DNA of 64,000 nt from Thalassolituus alkanivorans (GCF_020447205.1 NZ_JAJAEL010000037.1:23619-87618); one strand, 5' to 3'. Counted from the stretch's first letter, positions 54,469-64,000 are shown. Numbers and translations: made by a program. Notes: generated from the sequence alone by a model not told the origin.

Positions 54469-55848
54469 ATGATCTGTGGTTTTGACTATGGCACATCCAA
54501 CTGTGCCATCGGTGTAATGGCACAGGGGAGTGTCAATCTGCTGCCGGTCGACGGCGAAAAAACCTTTATGCCATCGGCACTCTATGCACTGGCACGCGAA
54601 TTAATCTGCGAGCAGGTTGGACTGGGGCTGCCTGCCGGTACGTTGCGTGATGATTTCCTGCTCAGCCGTAAAGTGCCGTTACAGCAGGCACTGCGGGCCC
54701 GCCGTGAGCTGGAGTTAAGCAACGATGAGCAGGTTATGTTTGTTGGTCATCAGGCCTTTGCTCATTATTTTGCCGATCCGGAAGAGGGCTACTTTGTTAA
54801 GTCGCCGAAATCCTTTTTAGGGGCCAGCGGCTTACGGCCGGAATTTGTGCATTTTTTTGAAGATATCGTCACCGCTATGATGCAGACGGTAAAACAGCGT
54901 GCTGAGCAGGCTTGCGGAAAAACACTGACCCACACCGTAATTGGCCGGCCGGTTAATTTTCAGGGCTCACGCATCAGCGATAACAGCGCAGAACAAAGCA
55001 ACCAGCAGGCGCTGGCTATTTTAACCGCCGCAGCCAAACGCAGTGGTTTTCAGCAGGTTGAATTTTTATACGAGCCAATCGCTGCAGGCTTAAGTTTTGA
55101 ACGCAATCTTGCTGATAATAAAACCGTGCTGGTGGTTGATATCGGTGGTGGTACGTCCGATTGTGCCATGGTGCGCATGGGGCCAGATCACCGCGGGCGC
55201 AGCGAGCGCAAAGCGGATTTTCTCGGTCACAGTGGTGAGCGGGTCGGCGGTAACGATCTGGATATTCAGCTGGCGGGTAAACAGCTGATGCCACTGTTCG
55301 GCATGACCGCGCCATTAAAAAGCGGCAAGCCCATGCCCACCAAAACCTTTCTCGATGCCGTATGCACCAACGATGTCGGCGCTCTTGGCCGTTTCAGCAG
55401 CCTCGACACCGGACTCTACCTTGAGCAATTGCAGCGTGATTGTTTACAGCCGGAATTAATTGCCCGGTTAATCCGCCTGCGTGATAACAAGCAGAATCAG
55501 CAACTGGTGCGCAGCGCAGAAAATGCCAAAATTGCCTTATCCGACAGCGATAACACCTGTGTGGCACTGGATTATATTGAAACCGGGCTGAACACCCATA
55601 TTCAGCGCACAGAGCTTGAACAAGCGATCGAACGTCCGCTGCAGCGTATTATGGCGTTAATGCAGGAAGCGGTTGCTCAGGCCGGCGTACAGCCGGATCT
55701 TATTTTTGTGACTGGCGGCAGTGCCCGTTCGCCGGTTATCCGTGAGGCCGTTGCCCGGGTGTTTGGCAATATTGCATTACTGGACGGTGATCATTTCGGC
55801 AGCGTGGCATCGGGCCTGACGGAGTGGGCGGAGAAAATTTACCGCTGA
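54469..55848 (+). CDS. YegD-like Hsp70 family protein
   Basis: The start is ATG at 54469 (MICGFDYGTSNCAIGVM), the true beginning of the actin-like ATPase fold; the longer open frame is spurious. The 459-residue product has phosphate 1 FDYGTSNCAIG, phosphate 2 LVVDIGGGTSDCAMV, the adenosine motif FVTGGSARSPVIREAV, and no peptide-binding C-terminal domain. This matches the E. coli YegD group, putative chaperones of unknown client. Confidence 0.92.
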   Translation: MICGFDYGTSNCAIGVMAQGSVNLLPVDGEKTFMPSALYALARELICEQVGLGLPAGTLRDDFLLSRKVPLQQALRARRELELSNDEQVMFVGHQAFAHYFADPEEGYFVKSPKSFLGASGLRPEFVHFFEDIVTAMMQTVKQRAEQACGKTLTHTVIGRPVNFQGSRISDNSAEQSNQQALAILTAAAKRSGFQQVEFLYEPIAAGLSFERNLADNKTVLVVDIGGGTSDCAMVRMGPDHRGRSERKADFLGHSGERVGGNDLDIQLAGKQLMPLFGMTAPLKSGKPMPTKTFLDAVCTNDVGALGRFSSLDTGLYLEQLQRDCLQPELIARLIRLRDNKQNQQLVRSAENAKIALSDSDNTCVALDYIETGLNTHIQRTELEQAIERPLQRIMALMQEAVAQAGVQPDLIFVTGGSARSPVIREAVARVFGNIALLDGDHFGSVASGLTEWAEKIYR

Positions 55849-55864
55849 TTTTTCAGCCTGCCAA

Positions 55865-55895
55865 CTGACCGCCGGTAGGGTATCGCGGCGGTCAG
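55865..55895. other. 10-bp inverted repeat after the YegD-like gene
   Basis: CTGACCGCCG and CGGCGGTCAG form a perfect dyad with an 11-base loop 17 bp after the stop codon. No T-run follows, so it may be a Rho-type or weak terminator, or an mRNA-stabilising hairpin. Confidence 0.45.
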
Positions 55896-56012
55896 TGTAA
55901 GAGGCTTGCCCGATGTTTCATCCATTCTGGTTACATCTTTCAATCTTTTGGCCAGTATAGCTTGTGTCAGTATTCGCTTATTGTCAGGAATTATTCTGAT
56001 GAGACCTGTGAT

Positions 56013-59000
56013 ATGAGCGCCTTTTGTTTGCCTGAGCACAGGCCCACCTCTTTATTTCTTGCTGCAGTTATGTGTTTGACCACGTTTCTGCTTGCGTCTT
56101 TTCCTGTTTATGCTGAAAAAGTGGTAGAAAAAAATCTGACACTGACAGCGTTTATTGGTACCGATTCGACCGCTGTCCGCCTCAGTGATAATTCGGCGGG
56201 TGCAGATATTATTGATGGGCTGAAGTTTTACCGTAGCAGTAACAACGATTGTGACAGTGAAAATTATGCTGCCTGCAGTTCCGGGCAGATGGATATTTTC
56301 AGCCGTAATGGTAGCAACAGTAATATTATTACCGACACCGCTGCGCAGTTAAATCAGACCGGTTATTACCGTTTCCAGCAAGGCAGTTTTTTCAGTGATC
56401 AGATTGGTGTGACGGCCGGAGAGCATCTGACCGCAATGCCGGTGCGCTTTGGCCATGCAACGGTGAAGTTTAAAAATAAAATATGGGTTATTGGTGGCCG
56501 TACCCGCAGTACTTTTGACAATGATGTCTGGTCATCCAGCGATGGCGTGTCCTGGGTGCTGGAAACCGCCCATGCTGCCTTCAGAGGGCGCGCCGGACAT
56601 TCGGTTGTCTCTTTTCCCGATCCTGCAACCGGCGAGGAAACATTGTGGCTGACAGCCGGTATGACCTGGGACGGAATTCCTTTTAATGATATCTGGTCGT
56701 CAGCGGATGGTGTTAACTGGACTCAGGCTTATCCTACAGACCCGGCCTCGGAACGTTTCCAGCGCCGTGATCAGACCCAGCTGGTTGTTTTTCCTGATCC
56801 GGTAACGGGCAAAGATAAACTGTGGCTGATTGGTGGTGGTTTTAATTATTTGCAGGTTGGTGTGCATTTTTTCGGCGTCCTTAACGATGTCTGGTCGTCT
56901 GTCGATGGCAGAAACTGGGTCGAAGAAACCAGCAGTGCTGCATTCCCGCCACGATTATCCCATCAGGTGGTTGTTTTTCCTGATCCGGTCACTCATGAAA
57001 AGAAACTCTGGTTGATCGGTGGTGGTACGGGTGGGGCCGACAGAATTGACGACTACAGGCATGATATCTGGTCATCAACGGATGGTGTTAACTGGGTTCA
57101 GGTAAGAGAGACCAGCCCGTTTTCTCGCAGAACTCATCACCAGACCGCCATTTTTACCGATCCGGTGGATGGTATTGAAAAAATCTGGCTGATGGGTGGT
57201 TTCTTTATGGGGACTACTCTGGGCGATATCTGGTCGTCTGCGGATGGCGAAAACTGGCAGAAGCGGCTTGAGCGGGGAGCATTTGTATTTGCCAGCCGTT
57301 ATGGGCTGGAAGTCTTTACGGACCCTCTGACCGGTCAGAAAAGGATGTGGAAAATTGCTGGCAGAACACCAACCAATGGTCCGGAAAAAGATATCTGGGT
57401 ATCCGACGACGGCGTTAACTGGGCGCAGGCTTACCAGCGACAGCTGACATTATCTCCGACCTTTTATGATATTACGGCTCCGGCAATCAGAAGCGGGAAA
57501 GTATCTCCGGCTACCACCTCACTGGTGCAGGGGGGCAATACTACGCTGACCGTTGTACCGGATGCTCATTATCGTATTCAGAATGTGATGGGGTGCGATG
57601 GGGAATTAACCGGCAATCTTTATCAGATTAATAATATTGCCGCTGACTGCATTGTCATCGCTCAGATGGCGGCGATTCTTTATACGGTTAATACCCAGTC
57701 AGAAGGTCAGGGGGTGCTCACTCCGGCGCAGAAAATTGCACAGGAGGGCAGTAATCTGCAATTAACAGTGACGGCGGAGCCTGGCTACCGGATTGCCAGT
57801 ATCGGTGGTTGTGATGGCTCTTTGTATGGGGATGTTTATCGTATTAATAACCTGTCTGCTGACTGTACAGTCAGCGCTGTATTTGAACGCATTACCTATC
57901 AGGTCAGCACTATGGTCAGTGCTAACGGCAGTATTACGCCGGTTGATCCGCGGGTGATTGAAGGTGAGGCGCTTGAGCTTAGCGTAACCCCTGACGCAGG
58001 TTTCCGGCTAAGCCGCATTGAAGGCTGTGGCGGAGAATTAACCGGTAATAATTACCGTATTGCAGCGGTAACGGCAGATTGTTCGGTAACGGCGGTATTT
58101 GAACCGATTATGTTCACTGTAACCGCTGTTGTGACGGGTGACGGCTTTATCACACCAGAAAGTGTAACCGTTGTCGAAGGTGAGGCCGCTGAACTGACGG
58201 TTACCGCGGGAGCGGGTTTTCATTTAAGCCGTATTGAAGGCTGTGGCGGAGAATTAACCGGTAATAATTACCGTATTGCCGTGGTAACTACAGACTGTAC
58301 AGTAACGGCTGTATTCGAGCCTGTCATGTTCACTGTCACCACCGTAGTGACCGGGCATGGCAGTCTTACACCAGCGAATGTGACAGCGGTTCAGGGCAGT
58401 GCTGTCAGTCTGGCTGTTAAGGCTGAACCTGGTTCCCGTTTAAGCAGTATCGTTGGTTGTAACGGAGAGTTAACCGGCAATAACTATAATATTGCTGCAC
58501 TAACGGCAGACTGTTTGGTAACAGCTGTCTTTGAACCTATTACTTATCAGGTCAGCACACTGATCAGCGGTAACGGCAGTATTACGCCGGCCAATCCGCG
58601 GGTGATTGAAGGTGGGGCGCTGGAGCTTACCACTATCCCTGATGCAGGTTTCCAGCTAAGCCGTATTGAAGGCTGTGGCGGAGAATTAACCGGCAGCGTA
58701 TACCGTATTGCAGCGGTAACGGCAGACTGTTCGGTAACGGCTGTCTTTGAAGCGGTTATGTATACCGTTACCAGTATCGTGACCGGAGGCGGTACGGTAA
58801 GCCCTGCGCTGATAACCGTCGCCGGGGGAGCGGATGTCAGCCTCAGTATCAATGCGGATGACGGATATCAGTTAACGACGGTCAGCGGCTGTGACGGGGA
58901 GTTATCCGGTAACAGCTATACGATCAGCACACTGCAGGCAGATTGTTCGGTTGCGGTACATTTCAGCGCGGTGGAACCGGCGGTTATTTTTGTCGCCACG

Positions 59001-59363
59001 CCGGTGTTTAATATTCCGGCAGGAACTTACTCTGCTGCCCAAACGATCACCATCAACAGTGCCAGCGAGGATGTCAGTATCCGTTATACGCTGGACGGCA
59101 GCAGCCCGGATATTAATACCGGCCGTGTGCTGAATAATGGTGGTACAGTGCTGTTGACTGAATCCGCACAGCTTAAAGCAATTGCCGTTGATGCTGAGGG
59201 CAATACTTCGGAGCTGTTACAGGCAACGTATCGTATTGAAAAGAACAGTACGGCTGCCGGCAATAACTCATCAGGCAGGAACAGTGGTGGGGCGTTGAGT
59301 CTCTTCTGGCTGTTGTCTCTGGCACTGCTTGCGACGCTGACCGACTGGCGCAGGCTGGTATAA
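56013..59363 (+). CDS. Large surface protein: kelch-like repeats, InlB-like repeats, sorting tail
   Basis: The start is ATG at 56013 (MSAFCLPEHRPTS), followed by a long signal peptide ending FPVYAEK. The 1116-residue product has three parts. The first is about 450 residues of beta-propeller with six repeats of the form DIWSSxDGxNW. The second has seven InlB-type repeats, each with a GC(D/G)G-L and a ADC-V pair of cysteines. The third is a chitobiase/HEX C-terminal-like domain (VSIRYTLDGSSPDINTG). The end, NSSGRNSGGALSLFWLLSL plus a basic WRRLV, resembles a GlyGly-CTERM signal processed by rhombosortase. A secreted or surface-displayed adhesin-like role is inferred. Confidence 0.85.
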   Translation: MSAFCLPEHRPTSLFLAAVMCLTTFLLASFPVYAEKVVEKNLTLTAFIGTDSTAVRLSDNSAGADIIDGLKFYRSSNNDCDSENYAACSSGQMDIFSRNGSNSNIITDTAAQLNQTGYYRFQQGSFFSDQIGVTAGEHLTAMPVRFGHATVKFKNKIWVIGGRTRSTFDNDVWSSSDGVSWVLETAHAAFRGRAGHSVVSFPDPATGEETLWLTAGMTWDGIPFNDIWSSADGVNWTQAYPTDPASERFQRRDQTQLVVFPDPVTGKDKLWLIGGGFNYLQVGVHFFGVLNDVWSSVDGRNWVEETSSAAFPPRLSHQVVVFPDPVTHEKKLWLIGGGTGGADRIDDYRHDIWSSTDGVNWVQVRETSPFSRRTHHQTAIFTDPVDGIEKIWLMGGFFMGTTLGDIWSSADGENWQKRLERGAFVFASRYGLEVFTDPLTGQKRMWKIAGRTPTNGPEKDIWVSDDGVNWAQAYQRQLTLSPTFYDITAPAIRSGKVSPATTSLVQGGNTTLTVVPDAHYRIQNVMGCDGELTGNLYQINNIAADCIVIAQMAAILYTVNTQSEGQGVLTPAQKIAQEGSNLQLTVTAEPGYRIASIGGCDGSLYGDVYRINNLSADCTVSAVFERITYQVSTMVSANGSITPVDPRVIEGEALELSVTPDAGFRLSRIEGCGGELTGNNYRIAAVTADCSVTAVFEPIMFTVTAVVTGDGFITPESVTVVEGEAAELTVTAGAGFHLSRIEGCGGELTGNNYRIAVVTTDCTVTAVFEPVMFTVTTVVTGHGSLTPANVTAVQGSAVSLAVKAEPGSRLSSIVGCNGELTGNNYNIAALTADCLVTAVFEPITYQVSTLISGNGSITPANPRVIEGGALELTTIPDAGFQLSRIEGCGGELTGSVYRIAAVTADCSVTAVFEAVMYTVTSIVTGGGTVSPALITVAGGADVSLSINADDGYQLTTVSGCDGELSGNSYTISTLQADCSVAVHFSAVEPAVIFVATPVFNIPAGTYSAAQTITINSASEDVSIRYTLDGSSPDINTGRVLNNGGTVLLTESAQLKAIAVDAEGNTSELLQATYRIEKNSTAAGNNSSGRNSGGALSLFWLLSLALLATLTDWRRLV
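57490..58970 (+). repeat. Seven tandem InlB-like repeats within the surface protein gene
   Basis: Seven units of about 70 codons. The DNA segment GGCTGTGGCGGAGAATTAAC recurs exactly at about 58,023, 58,239 and 58,673, so at least three units come from recent duplication. Each unit holds two cysteines in fixed positions, which may form one disulfide. Confidence 0.85.
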
Positions 59364-59398
59364 AAAAAGCGGGCCTGTAATCAGGCCCGCGATTTTTA
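59364..59398. terminator. Bidirectional intrinsic terminator
   Basis: A-run, GCGGGCCTG, TAAT, CAGGCCCGC, then ATTTTT. It lies between convergent surface protein and phytase genes. Confidence 0.87.
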
Positions 59399-59408
59399 CA
59401 GTGTGCGG

Positions 59409-61373
59409 TTATGGTTTGAGTACAGACTGAATCAGCGTCTGAATATCCTGCCAGTTCACATATTTAAAATTCTGATTTTCTTCCGGCAGAAAGTTACGGC
59501 CATCCTGCACAACTAACATGCCCTGCGGATATTCGGCGCCCAGATTGGCTGCGGTAACCGTTAAACCATCGGTTTCTGAGGCACCATCAATGCCTTTTTC
59601 AGCGTTAATACCCACGCGGAAGCGGCCAATATATTCATAGGGTGCTTCGGCCTGATAAAGTACATAGCTGTCGTTGCCCTGGCTGGAAACTACCAGATAG
59701 GCTTCTTTTTCATTACGGTAAATATCCATACCTTCAATATCGGCGACCAGAATGTCGGAGGCTGCTGCGACCTGAGTGAGCCTTTCTCCGGCGTTGGCTT
59801 CCGCGCCAATAGTCCAGATAGCAAGATCTTCCTCACCCAGGAATAACTGCTGCTTTGTATCATCAGCGGCACAGCCTTCCGGTTGGGAATTGACGCGGAA
59901 TTCACGCACTTTGTTGCCACTCCAGCCATTGGCCGAGTCGGTAATTTCATATTGCTCAAAGCGCCCGTCTTCGTCGTTAATAAAAACAAAAAACTGTTCT
60001 TTAAGGTTTTTGTACATGCACAGGCCGTAGACATTATCCAGAGTGGTGATAATTTCAGTGGTGGCACTGACATGTCCGCTTAACGGATCAATATGAAATA
60101 ACGCAATGGCCTGGCGGTCACGCTGGCTGGCTGCGGCAATATCCGCAGGCTGGTTTTTAAAGGTAAAGCCCTGGCGCACATCGACATTATTAACCCTCCC
60201 GGCCTGCAGTTCCTGCAGCTCCTGACCATTAAGATCATAAACATAAAGACCGAATTTTTTATTGGTGCCTAAAATGCGGCTGTTTTCCGGTGTGTGAGTA
60301 TTTACCCAGATAGCCGGATCGTCGGCAGCATCGCCGGTTTTCCGTACCGGTGTTGTTTCTGTATGGGCAGCAATTTCCGGGATATTTTCCTGATTACGTG
60401 CCTGTTGTGGCAGGTGAATATTGCTGCTGAATAACTGGCTGCTGTTATCATCCAGAATAATCAGACGGGTTGTACCATCGCTGTTAATGGCGGTACGCAG
60501 GCTGTCAGCGGCCAGTGACTGGTCAAGAATAACTGCGCGGCCAGCGCCCGTTGGCTGCGTGCTGCCCGCCTGTGGTAAAGGATAGTGGTGCAGAATATTG
60601 TGACCCAGCTCGGCGATAAACAGTTGTCCCTGGCTGATGGCTAACGGACCGCTGTTGCTGTGCAGCTGGCCCCACGGCTGCACCAGATCAACGGCCTGAC
60701 GGCTGACTTCACTTTCGGCGCGGGCGTTATAGGCCCAGACGCCAACATTTTCTTCGCTGACAAACAGCTGACCGCTGACATCATCGGCTACACAATATTC
60801 ACTGTTGGGAGGCAACGGGAAGCGGCGGATTTCCTGCTGAATTAACACCTTACCGTCGCTTTTAATTAACAGCTGGTGCGCCATCTGTTGCTCGTCGAGT
60901 ACAAATAACTGCAGTGGCGATCCGGCCGGTTGATACAGGCAGATACCTTCAACCGGGTAGGTCAGCGCCTGGCCGAAGGCCAGATCGGTAATACGCTGGT
61001 TGTTAATGCGATAGCTGACCGGGCGGTTATTTTCTTTATCGATACTGACAAACAGCATGCCTTGCTGATCACGGCGCTGATCAATAAATTCAGCCTGAAT
61101 GTCTTTTTTATCCAATAGGGTAAAGTGGCTGTCCTGTAATTGGATACCGTTATCCGCTCCGGTACTGAGCCAGAATTTTTGTGTGGTATCTCCTGCGCTG
61201 CTGATCAGAATAGCCTGCTCGGCGCTTACCGGCAGAAGGCTTGCCGCCAGCGTTGCAGAAGGCAGGCGGGGCTGATGACCTGTGTTTTCAGGCAGGTCGT
61301 TACTGGCACAGGCGGCGAGCAGCAACGACAGGGTGGCAGTGCTCAGGGCGCGGTTAAGGTTACGGATAGTCAT
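59409..61373 (-). CDS. Beta-propeller phytase lipoprotein (dual-lobe)
   Basis: The 654-residue protein has a lipoprotein signal (ALSTATLSLLLAACAS). The C-terminal half, from about residue 338, is a complete beta-propeller phytase: DAADDPAIWVNTHTPENSRI, LGTNKKFGLYVYDLNGQELQ, VDVRQGF, EGMDIYRNEKEAYLVVSSQG and a GAEYPQGMLVVQDG motif. The N-terminal half repeats a partial propeller (EGICLYQPAGSPLQLFVLDE, QLFVSEENVGVWAYNARAES), as in dual-domain phytases. It should release phosphate from phytate with calcium at the cell surface. A TonB receptor gene lies upstream on the same strand. Confidence 0.92.
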   Translation of the reverse strand: MTIRNLNRALSTATLSLLLAACASNDLPENTGHQPRLPSATLAASLLPVSAEQAILISSAGDTTQKFWLSTGADNGIQLQDSHFTLLDKKDIQAEFIDQRRDQQGMLFVSIDKENNRPVSYRINNQRITDLAFGQALTYPVEGICLYQPAGSPLQLFVLDEQQMAHQLLIKSDGKVLIQQEIRRFPLPPNSEYCVADDVSGQLFVSEENVGVWAYNARAESEVSRQAVDLVQPWGQLHSNSGPLAISQGQLFIAELGHNILHHYPLPQAGSTQPTGAGRAVILDQSLAADSLRTAINSDGTTRLIILDDNSSQLFSSNIHLPQQARNQENIPEIAAHTETTPVRKTGDAADDPAIWVNTHTPENSRILGTNKKFGLYVYDLNGQELQELQAGRVNNVDVRQGFTFKNQPADIAAASQRDRQAIALFHIDPLSGHVSATTEIITTLDNVYGLCMYKNLKEQFFVFINDEDGRFEQYEITDSANGWSGNKVREFRVNSQPEGCAADDTKQQLFLGEEDLAIWTIGAEANAGERLTQVAAASDILVADIEGMDIYRNEKEAYLVVSSQGNDSYVLYQAEAPYEYIGRFRVGINAEKGIDGASETDGLTVTAANLGAEYPQGMLVVQDGRNFLPEENQNFKYVNWQDIQTLIQSVLKP

Positions 61374-61483
61374 AAATTAAGTCTTTCTCTTTATATCGTT
61401 GTGCATCGGTGTGAACGGCAGGTTGGTATGAATCAGCAGATTAAAAAACCGGACCCATAACAGGTCCGGCTGGCTTCTGACAA

Positions 61484-64000
61484 TCAGAAACTGGTGTAGC
61501 TGATACCTACACGGTAGGTCGGACCGTAGTCTTCATACTGTGCGTTGTAGCGTTCTTTGTTGACGTAGGCGTAATACGGTTCATCGGTAATATTGGCGAC
61601 TTCAAAACTGAGTTTCAGTTGTTCGGTCATTTTGTAAGAGGCATTAAAATCGAGCTGGGTCTGGGCGCTTTGGTAAACATCACCTTTGCTGTTTTCCAGA
61701 TTGCCGACTTCGGCCAGATATTCCGATTTATAGTTGGTTGCCAGACGCATGCTCAGGCGCTCATTTTCGTAACCGATAATAAAGTTACCGGTCAGGTCTG
61801 ATTGATTCGGCAGGCTGATATCACGTTTCAGCAGAGTGCCGCTGTCATAGGCCGATACGGTTGCATCTGAGCGGGTAAAGGTCGTGTTGGCGGCGAGCAA
61901 TAAGCCATTAAAGGGTGCCGGCAGCATTTCCAGTTTGTGGGAAAATGCCAGTTCCAGACCGTTCAGCGTGGCCTGATCACCGTTGCGGAAGGTAATTACC
62001 TCGTCATACGCAGCGTAGCCGGTAGAGCCTGCCAGATCGGTTTCATAAATAAAGTTGTCAATTTTTTTACGGAATACAAAGGCCGACAGAGTACCGGCGC
62101 TGCCCATAAAATGTTCGATGCCAAGGTCAAAGTTGGCGGCTTCCAGCGCTTTCAGATCCGGGTTGCCCAGTTCGGCTTCGCTGCCGTCATCGGTAAAGTT
62201 CGGGCGCATCTGTTCAAAGGTTGGGCGAACGACGGCATTGGTCCAGGCAGCCCGCACCTGAGTACTGTCGGCCAACTGCCAGCGAGCCTGTACCGATGGC
62301 AGCACATGGCTGTAGTCGTTGTCTTTTTTAACGGTGATCAGTTCATCGCTCTGGTTCAGGGCATTGCCGCGTGCGCTGATTTTGGTTTGCTCATAACGTA
62401 CACCGGCAATTACCCGCAGTTCGTCAGCATCTATACGGCCCATCAGGTAGCCGGCATTGATATCTTCGTCGATGTCGTAGTCTTCCAGTACGGAGTCTTC
62501 ATCATCGAATGCGTCGGCACGGTCCAGGGTTGCCATATAGCTGCGCACTTTCGCGCTGGAAATTCCCGGCCCAAAACGTCCCAGGCTGTAATCACGTTCG
62601 CCACTGGCGAAACCACTCATAGAAACAGAACTGTCTTCTGACAGGTCTTTATATTTCCAGGTATCAGCATCCTGAGATTTTTCACGCATTTTGGTTTTGG
62701 CACCAAATTTTACCAGTGCAGGATTATCCGCCAGATCGAAATCACGGGTAATATCCAGCTGCGCCATGGTTTGTTTATCTTCGGTATAGCTGCGCGTACG
62801 CTCGATTTTATCCAGCTCATATTGTGCCGGATCGTAAAAAGCGGAAGGAGCATTAATACGTGGCTTACGGCTGTTGCTGAAGCTGAGCCCGGTAATATCC
62901 GAGGTGCTGACAAAATCGGCGCCGGCGATGGTGTCGGGTTCATCTTCTGAGGCTTTGCTGATGCCGACTTTGTATTCCACGGTCCAGTCACCGATAAAAT
63001 GATTGGCGCCCAGGGTTGAGGAAACAATTTTTTGCGTTTCTTCACGATCTTTCAGCGAGCGGACGACTTCAGCATCACTGCTTTCGCCCAGACCGATGGC
63101 ATCGGAAAATTCAATTTCGTTGGCAACCCGCTGTTCGTTATCACTGAACTTGCTGTACAGGTTGTGCATATAAAAGCTGTGATTAACGCCATGTTCGTAA
63201 TCCAGGTTCAGTGCGGCACCTAAGCGTTCACGCTCGATACTGTATTCGCGCTGTTCCAGTTCTTCGAGTTTTGCACCGCTATCAAAATCCCAGGCACCAC
63301 CGGTTTCAACGTTATCTGAGCCGAATTTCCGGTTATCAAAACTCAGTGCTGCAGCAACCCCCAAACGACGGTCGTTACCGAAATCAAAGGTATTGCCACC
63401 GGCAACAGAATAAGCCGGGTTGGTTTGTTCGCTTTGCTCGTCATAGCTCAGCTGCGTGGCGGCGGAATAAAATGCCCCTTCACGGTCGAGTGCTGAAATA
63501 CTGTTAATTTCAACGGCGCCACCAATGGCATTGGCATCCATATCCGGAGTCAGGGTTTTGGTGACCACCAGTGAACTGAGCAGATTCGATGGAATTACAT
63601 CGAGGGCAACCGAGCGACTGCCGGCTTCCGGCGCCGGAATTTGTGTGCCGTTAACGGTTACGCTGTTTAAATCGGAGCTGATGCCACGGATACGGACAAA
63701 ACGGCCTTCGCCCTGATCACGTTCGATGGATAAACCCGGCACACGCTGCAAGGCTTCAGCGGCGTTGGCATCCGGTAATTGACCAATGGCATCGGCATTA
63801 ATAACGCTGATCATATTGTCGGCGTAACGCTGGCGATCAAGGGCGCGCTGCATTTGTGCTGCCTGGCCAATCACCAGAATTTCTTCTACCTCTTGTTGTG
63901 CGTTATTCAGCACAATATTGGCCGTCAGGGTTTCGCCATCGCGGATGGTGATGGTGCGGCTGTCGACGGTCTTGCCACCGACCACGGTACTTAACAGGTA
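61484..64000 (-). CDS. TonB-dependent receptor (N-terminus off right edge)
   Basis: The frame runs without a stop past the window edge; the GTG at 63983-63985 is not the true start. The visible 838 residues begin in a carboxypeptidase-regulatory-like domain (VVGGKTVDSRTITIRDGETL). The plug follows (ALDRQRYADNMISVINADAI, VPGLSIERDQGEGRFVRIRG, LDVIPSNLLSSLVVTKTLTP), then a long 22-strand barrel with RWQLADSTQVRAAWTNAVVR, and it ends YGPTYRVGISYTSF. The plug is of the type common in Xanthomonas/Caulobacter-like receptors for large substrates. It sits 110 bp before the phytase gene on the same strand, so uptake of phytate or its breakdown products is a fair inference. Confidence 0.92.
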   Translation of the reverse strand, partial: YLLSTVVGGKTVDSRTITIRDGETLTANIVLNNAQQEVEEILVIGQAAQMQRALDRQRYADNMISVINADAIGQLPDANAAEALQRVPGLSIERDQGEGRFVRIRGISSDLNSVTVNGTQIPAPEAGSRSVALDVIPSNLLSSLVVTKTLTPDMDANAIGGAVEINSISALDREGAFYSAATQLSYDEQSEQTNPAYSVAGGNTFDFGNDRRLGVAAALSFDNRKFGSDNVETGGAWDFDSGAKLEELEQREYSIERERLGAALNLDYEHGVNHSFYMHNLYSKFSDNEQRVANEIEFSDAIGLGESSDAEVVRSLKDREETQKIVSSTLGANHFIGDWTVEYKVGISKASEDEPDTIAGADFVSTSDITGLSFSNSRKPRINAPSAFYDPAQYELDKIERTRSYTEDKQTMAQLDITRDFDLADNPALVKFGAKTKMREKSQDADTWKYKDLSEDSSVSMSGFASGERDYSLGRFGPGISSAKVRSYMATLDRADAFDDEDSVLEDYDIDEDINAGYLMGRIDADELRVIAGVRYEQTKISARGNALNQSDELITVKKDNDYSHVLPSVQARWQLADSTQVRAAWTNAVVRPTFEQMRPNFTDDGSEAELGNPDLKALEAANFDLGIEHFMGSAGTLSAFVFRKKIDNFIYETDLAGSTGYAAYDEVITFRNGDQATLNGLELAFSHKLEMLPAPFNGLLLAANTTFTRSDATVSAYDSGTLLKRDISLPNQSDLTGNFIIGYENERLSMRLATNYKSEYLAEVGNLENSKGDVYQSAQTQLDFNASYKMTEQLKLSFEVANITDEPYYAYVNKERYNAQYEDYGPTYRVGISYTSF

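Noticed and set aside
61937..62641. A 234-residue plus-strand open frame
   Set aside because: It is antisense to the TonB receptor barrel; its protein has no recognisable family and the receptor frame is clearly the coding one.

Overview
The window looks like chromosomal DNA of a marine gammaproteobacterium, probably of the Oceanospirillales type (Thalassolituus/Oceanobacter-like). This is an inference from the gene set (sufBCDS with an Rrf2 regulator and sufT, RecJ, NdpA, TIGR03545/TIGR03546 pair, penicillin acylase lipoprotein, phytase with TonB receptor, GlyGly-CTERM-like surface protein). No 16S rRNA or other taxonomic marker is present.

Region 1, about 1-12,807, is accessory. It reads as one end of a genomic island. 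It starts with the right part of an IS3-family insertion sequence that has cut into a cation-diffusion-facilitator gene. Next, all on the minus strand, come a DUF1622 membrane protein and a tightly overlapping three-gene electron-transfer operon: FAD/[2Fe-2S] reductase, membrane heme-b-like protein, heptaheme cytochrome c. Small exported Met/His-rich proteins, a lipoprotein and a DUF411 metal-binding lipoprotein follow, and then a 1804-residue protein with two tyrosine-recombinase-like domains. The island ends in a short copy of the 3' end of an initiator tRNA gene followed by a terminator, which I interpret as the attachment site.

Region 2, about 12,900-39,110, is mostly core chromosome. It holds a penicillin-acylase-family lipoprotein, pterin genes (FolM-like, FolK-like), an exported LigE-type DNA ligase, recJ, a DUF4124 protein, a two-gene RND efflux pump, an EamA transporter and the TIGR03546/TIGR03545 pair. 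The complete SUF iron-sulfur operon (sufB-C-D-S, an A-type carrier, sufT) lies opposite its Rrf2 regulator, followed by two chalcone-isomerase-like exported proteins (a third lies at 20 kb) and tcdA.

Region 3, about 39,130-55,850, mixes housekeeping and detoxification genes: a GFA protein, a DUF4336 protein, a His-rich CDF metal exporter, ndpA, apt with a divergent purine permease, and the glutathione-dependent formaldehyde pathway (fghA, frmA) with a divergent LysR regulator. Also here are an exported glutathione peroxidase, an AraC/nitrilase/membrane-protein cluster, a VF530 protein, MgtC and a YegD-like Hsp70. Three copies of a 268-334 bp MITE sit between genes, and each supplies the TAG stop codon of the gene it abuts.

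Region 4, about 56,000-64,000, concerns the cell surface: a 1116-residue kelch plus InlB-like repeat protein with a sorting tail, and a beta-propeller phytase lipoprotein beside a TonB-dependent receptor that runs off the right edge (a probable phytate or phosphate scavenging pair).
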